A DNA stretch of 64,000 bases from Plectrocnemia conspersa (taxonomy: Eukaryota > Arthropoda > Insecta > Trichoptera > Polycentropodidae). The number at the start of each line of letters is the position of its first letter. Positions within the stretch are counted from its first letter, which is position 1. The stretch is from positions 372,001-436,000 of the forward strand of contig VTFK01000272.1 of assembly GCA_009617715.1 (NCBI GenBank), in the 5' to 3' direction. The notes under the pieces were generated by a model. It did no database searches and had not been told where the DNA came from. It saw nothing but the letters and a program-made list of their open reading frames with translations. A program made the translations under genes and the position numbers. Below, piece by piece: positions 60,997 through 64,000 of this stretch.

Positions 60997-61066
60997 ACGC
61001 TTTGAATTTTTTAATATGTTTATGAAGTCAGTTCAGACAATTGGTAATGGTCATCGGATGGATTAA
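60997..61066 (+). repeat. Replaced ~70-bp segment inside a monomer
   Basis: Between AAAATTGAC and ATTCAAATATGTATAAATAA, the usual stretch (AAAATGGATTTTGCTAAC onward) is replaced by unrelated sequence including GTCAGTTCAGACAATTGG. This is the only place in the array with clearly foreign sequence of this length. Confidence 0.7.
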
Positions 61067-64000
61067 TATTCAAATATGTATAAATAAGCTCACACTGACC
61101 TTAACTATATTGAAAATCTTATGAGCGTATGTATGGTGGGTCGATCGACTCATCACACTAAACGTGTTTTGAAAAAAAAATACTTTTATTTTTTAATTTT
61201 TAATTTTTTTTTATAGTATCGTAAGTACAGTCGAAAGCTCTATTTTGTTTAAAAAATTCAAGTCGATTTCTTAAATAGAAGCCTCATACGAGCGTTAACT
61301 ATATGCAAGGTCGCATAAAGCTCGTTCGAGGTCTCGAGTTAATATATGGTAAGACTCGGTTTTATTAAAAAAAAAATAATTAAAATTGCTTTTTTTATAT
61401 GCAAATTAAAATTCCAAACACTTTTTGCATACGACATTTTTTAGTAGGATTTTATTTAGCAAAGTTATGACACTTTGAATTTTTACGATAGCCGCCATTT
61501 TGAAAAAAAAATTTATATATTTTTTTTAAACATAACGATATAGGGCTGCGTTAGTTTTATGCGATACTCAAAATTTAAATTTTAATCTTTGAAACCAAAC
61601 AGTTAAGGCGTTAACTCTTCCGAAAGTCTCAAAAATGGCTGGTATGGAATTACGATCGAACTGATACATCGCTTGTTTTCAAGCAAAAATATATATTTTT
61701 TATATTTTATTCTGATGAACTTTAGGCTTCTGAACATTTCATGTATAGAGACCTTTTTGATAAAATTCAACACTACTGAGTTATAAGTGATTGAATTTTA
61801 ATACTATCGCCATTTTGCAAAATTGACAAAATGGATTTTGCTAACAAACATACTGGGATGCTTAAAGAATTCTATACTGTGCAAAATTGAAATTCAAATA
61901 TGTATAAATAAGCTCACACTGACCTTAACTATATTGAGAAAATCTTATGAGCGTATGTATGGTGGGTCGATCGACTCACGTGTTTTTGAAAAAAAAATAC
62001 TTTTTATTTTTTTAATTTTTAAATTTTTTTTATAGTATCGTAAGTATAGTTGAAAGCTCTGTTTTGTTTAAAAATTCAAGTCGATTTCTTAAATAGAAAC
62101 CTCATACGAGCGTTAACTGTATGCAGAGTCGCATAAAAAGCTCGTTCGAGGTCTCGGTCAATATATGGTAAGACTCGGTTTTATTAAAAAAAAAAAAATT
62201 AAAAATTGCTTTTTTATATGCAAATTAAAATTCCAAACACTTTTTGCATTAGACATTTTTTATTAGGATTTCATTTAGCAAAGTTATGACACTTTGAATT
62301 TTTACATTAGCCGCCATTTTGAAAAAAAAATTTTATATATTTTTTTTAAACATAACGTATAGGGGCTGCACGTTAGTTCTATGCGATACTCAAAATTTAA
62401 ATTTTTATCTTCGAAACCAAACAGTTAAGAGCGTTAACTCTTCCGAAAGTCTCAAAATGGCTAGTATGGGGTACGATCGAACTGATACATCGCTTGTTTT
62501 TTCAAGCAAAAATATATATTTTTTATATTTTACTTAGATGAACTTTAGGCTTCTCAACATTTCATGTATAGAGACCTTTCTGACAAAATTCAACACTACT
62601 GAGTTATAAGTGATTGAATTTTAATACTTGTCGTCATTTTGCAAAAAAAATTGACAAAATGGATTTTGCTAACAAACATACACAGGATGCTTAGGAATTC
62701 TATACTGTCACAAAAATTGAAATTCAAATATGTATAAATAAGCTCACACTGACCTTAACTATATAGAAAATCTTATGAGCGTATGTATGGTGGGTCGATC
62801 GACTCATCACACTAAACGTGTTTTGAAAAAAAATACTTTTATTTTTTAATTTTTAATTTTTTTTTATAGTATCGTAAGTATAGTCGAAAGCTCTATTTTT
62901 ATTAAAAAATTCAAGTCGATTTCTTAAATAGAAACCTCGTACGAGCGTTAACTATATGCAGAGTCGCATAAAAGCTCGTTCGAGGTCTCGGTCAATATAT
63001 GGTAAGACTCGGTTTTTATTAAAAAAAAAAATAATTAAAAAAATTGCTTTTTATATGCAAATTAAAATTCCAAACACTTTTGCATTAGACATTTTTCAGT
63101 AGGATTTCATTTAGCAAAGTTATGACACTTTGAATTTTTACATTAGCCGCCATTTTGAAAAAACAATTTATATATTTTTTTTAAACATAACGTATAGGGG
63201 CTGCACGTTAGTTCTATGCGATACTCAAAATTTAAATTTTTATCTTCGAAACCAAACAGTTAAGAGCGTTAACTCTTCCGAAAGTCTCAAAATGGCTAGT
63301 ATTGGGGTACGATCAAACTGACACATCGCTTGTATTCAAGCAAAAATATATATTTTTTATATTTCACTTAGATGAACTTTAGGCTTCTCAACATTTCATG
63401 TATAGAGACCTTTTTGACAAAATTCAACACTACTGAGTTATAAGTGATTGAATTTTAATATTTGTCGCCATTTTGCAAAAAAAAATTGACAAAATGGATT
63501 TTGCTAACAAACATACACAGGTTGCTTAAGAATTCTAAACTGTCACAAAAATTGAAATTTAAATATTTATAAATAAGCTCACACTGACCTTAACTATATT
63601 GAAAATCTTATGAGCGTATGTATGGTGGGTCGATCGACTCATCACACTAAACGTGTTTTGAAAAAAAAAAATACTTTTAATTTTTTAATTTTTTAATTTT
63701 TTTTTTTTTTTATAGTATCGTAAGTATAGTCGAAAGCTCTATTTTGTATTAAAAATTCAAGTCGATTTCTTAAATAGAAACCTCGTACGAGCGTTAACTA
63801 TATGCAGAGTCGCATAAAAGCTCGTTCGAGGTCTCGGTCAATATATGGTAAGACTCGGTTTTATTAAAAAAAAAAAAATAATTAAAAATTGCTTTTATAT
63901 GCAAATTAAAATTCCAAACACTTTTTGCATTAGACATTTTTTAGTTGGATTTCATTTAGCAAAGTTATGACACTTTCAATTTTTACATTAGCCGCCATTT

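Larger units (their letters stand above)
40398..64000 (+). repeat. ~834-bp satellite array, head to tail, runs off the window
   Basis: The landmark CGTATAGGGG (or a close variant) starts at 40398, 41228, 42062, 42898, 43434, 44267, 45103, 45639, 46472, 47305, 48135, 49344, 50173, 51020, 51863, 52701, 53555, 54391, 55069, 55914, 56777, 57640, ~58481, 59360, 60698, 61536, 62356 and 63191, always on the same strand. The usual spacing is 829-863 bp. Exceptions are two short units (536 bp), one of 678, and two long intervals (1209 and 1338). Differences between monomers are mostly A/T run lengths. The first two monomers are the most diverged, as expected at an array edge. An open frame near the landmark in each monomer starts with TTG, has no ATG and is not a gene. 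Confidence 0.98.

Noticed and set aside
42001..63321. Recurrent ~63-100-codon open frame in most satellite monomers (contains NITYRGCTLVLCDT)
   Set aside because: The frame begins with TTG, not ATG, and stays open only because this part of the monomer has few indels. Its ends vary with run-length changes. Nothing suggests selection on protein.
40398..64000. CENP-B-box-like match in the satellite (TTCGAGGTCTCGGTC)
   Set aside because: The spacing is one base short of the NTTCGNNNNANNCGGGN pattern and the central A is absent.
1..64000. CRISPR array, operon or prophage-type systems
   Set aside because: The window is plainly eukaryotic. The regular repeats are an 834-bp satellite without spacer architecture.

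Overview
This window looks like a repeat-rich piece of an insect chromosome. The DNA is AT-rich and eukaryotic, with decayed transposons of at least six superfamilies and one intact gene of an arthropod-typical family. I cannot fix the order from sequence alone. A GC/CpG-rich coding exon in AT-rich surroundings would fit Hymenoptera among others.

The only gene I can defend is an uninterrupted minus-strand coding exon at 32619-34499. It encodes a 626-residue kekkon-family receptor-like protein: signal peptide, leucine-rich repeats, one Ig domain, one transmembrane helix and a long cytoplasmic tail. A CpG-rich leader with a two-codon upstream ORF precedes it, and a CpG-rich probable 3' untranslated region follows.

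Layout. 1-4875: two nearly identical ~1.64-kb direct repeats around a ~1.6-kb spacer that carries a broken coiled-coil retroelement ORF. 4876-18900: a graveyard of dead elements (Tc1, piggyBac, two copies of a CR1/Jockey-type LINE, three Jockey-type LINE scraps, mariner) in AT-rich DNA. 18900-32160: no recognisable gene. It holds CpG-rich islands of apparently old single-copy DNA, a probable LTR, two dispersed repeat families, a hAT scrap, a ~190-bp imperfect palindrome and microsatellites. 32160-35050: the kekkon-family locus. 35230-40160: a degenerate hAT transposase, a hAT-like terminal fragment and two R1-clade LINE fragments. 40398-64000: a head-to-tail satellite array running off the window, with 28 recognisable copies of a ~834-bp monomer.

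The most interesting structure is the satellite. Its 834-bp monomer appears to be built of three diverged sub-repeats (about 320, 196 and 317 bp). Two adjacent ~2.2-kb blocks share the same full-full-short order and the same private variants, which is an incipient higher-order repeat. Several irregular junctions and a few patches that look like poor consensus sequence are recorded separately. I found no CRISPR array, no rRNA gene, no convincing tRNA gene and no new enzymatic system.
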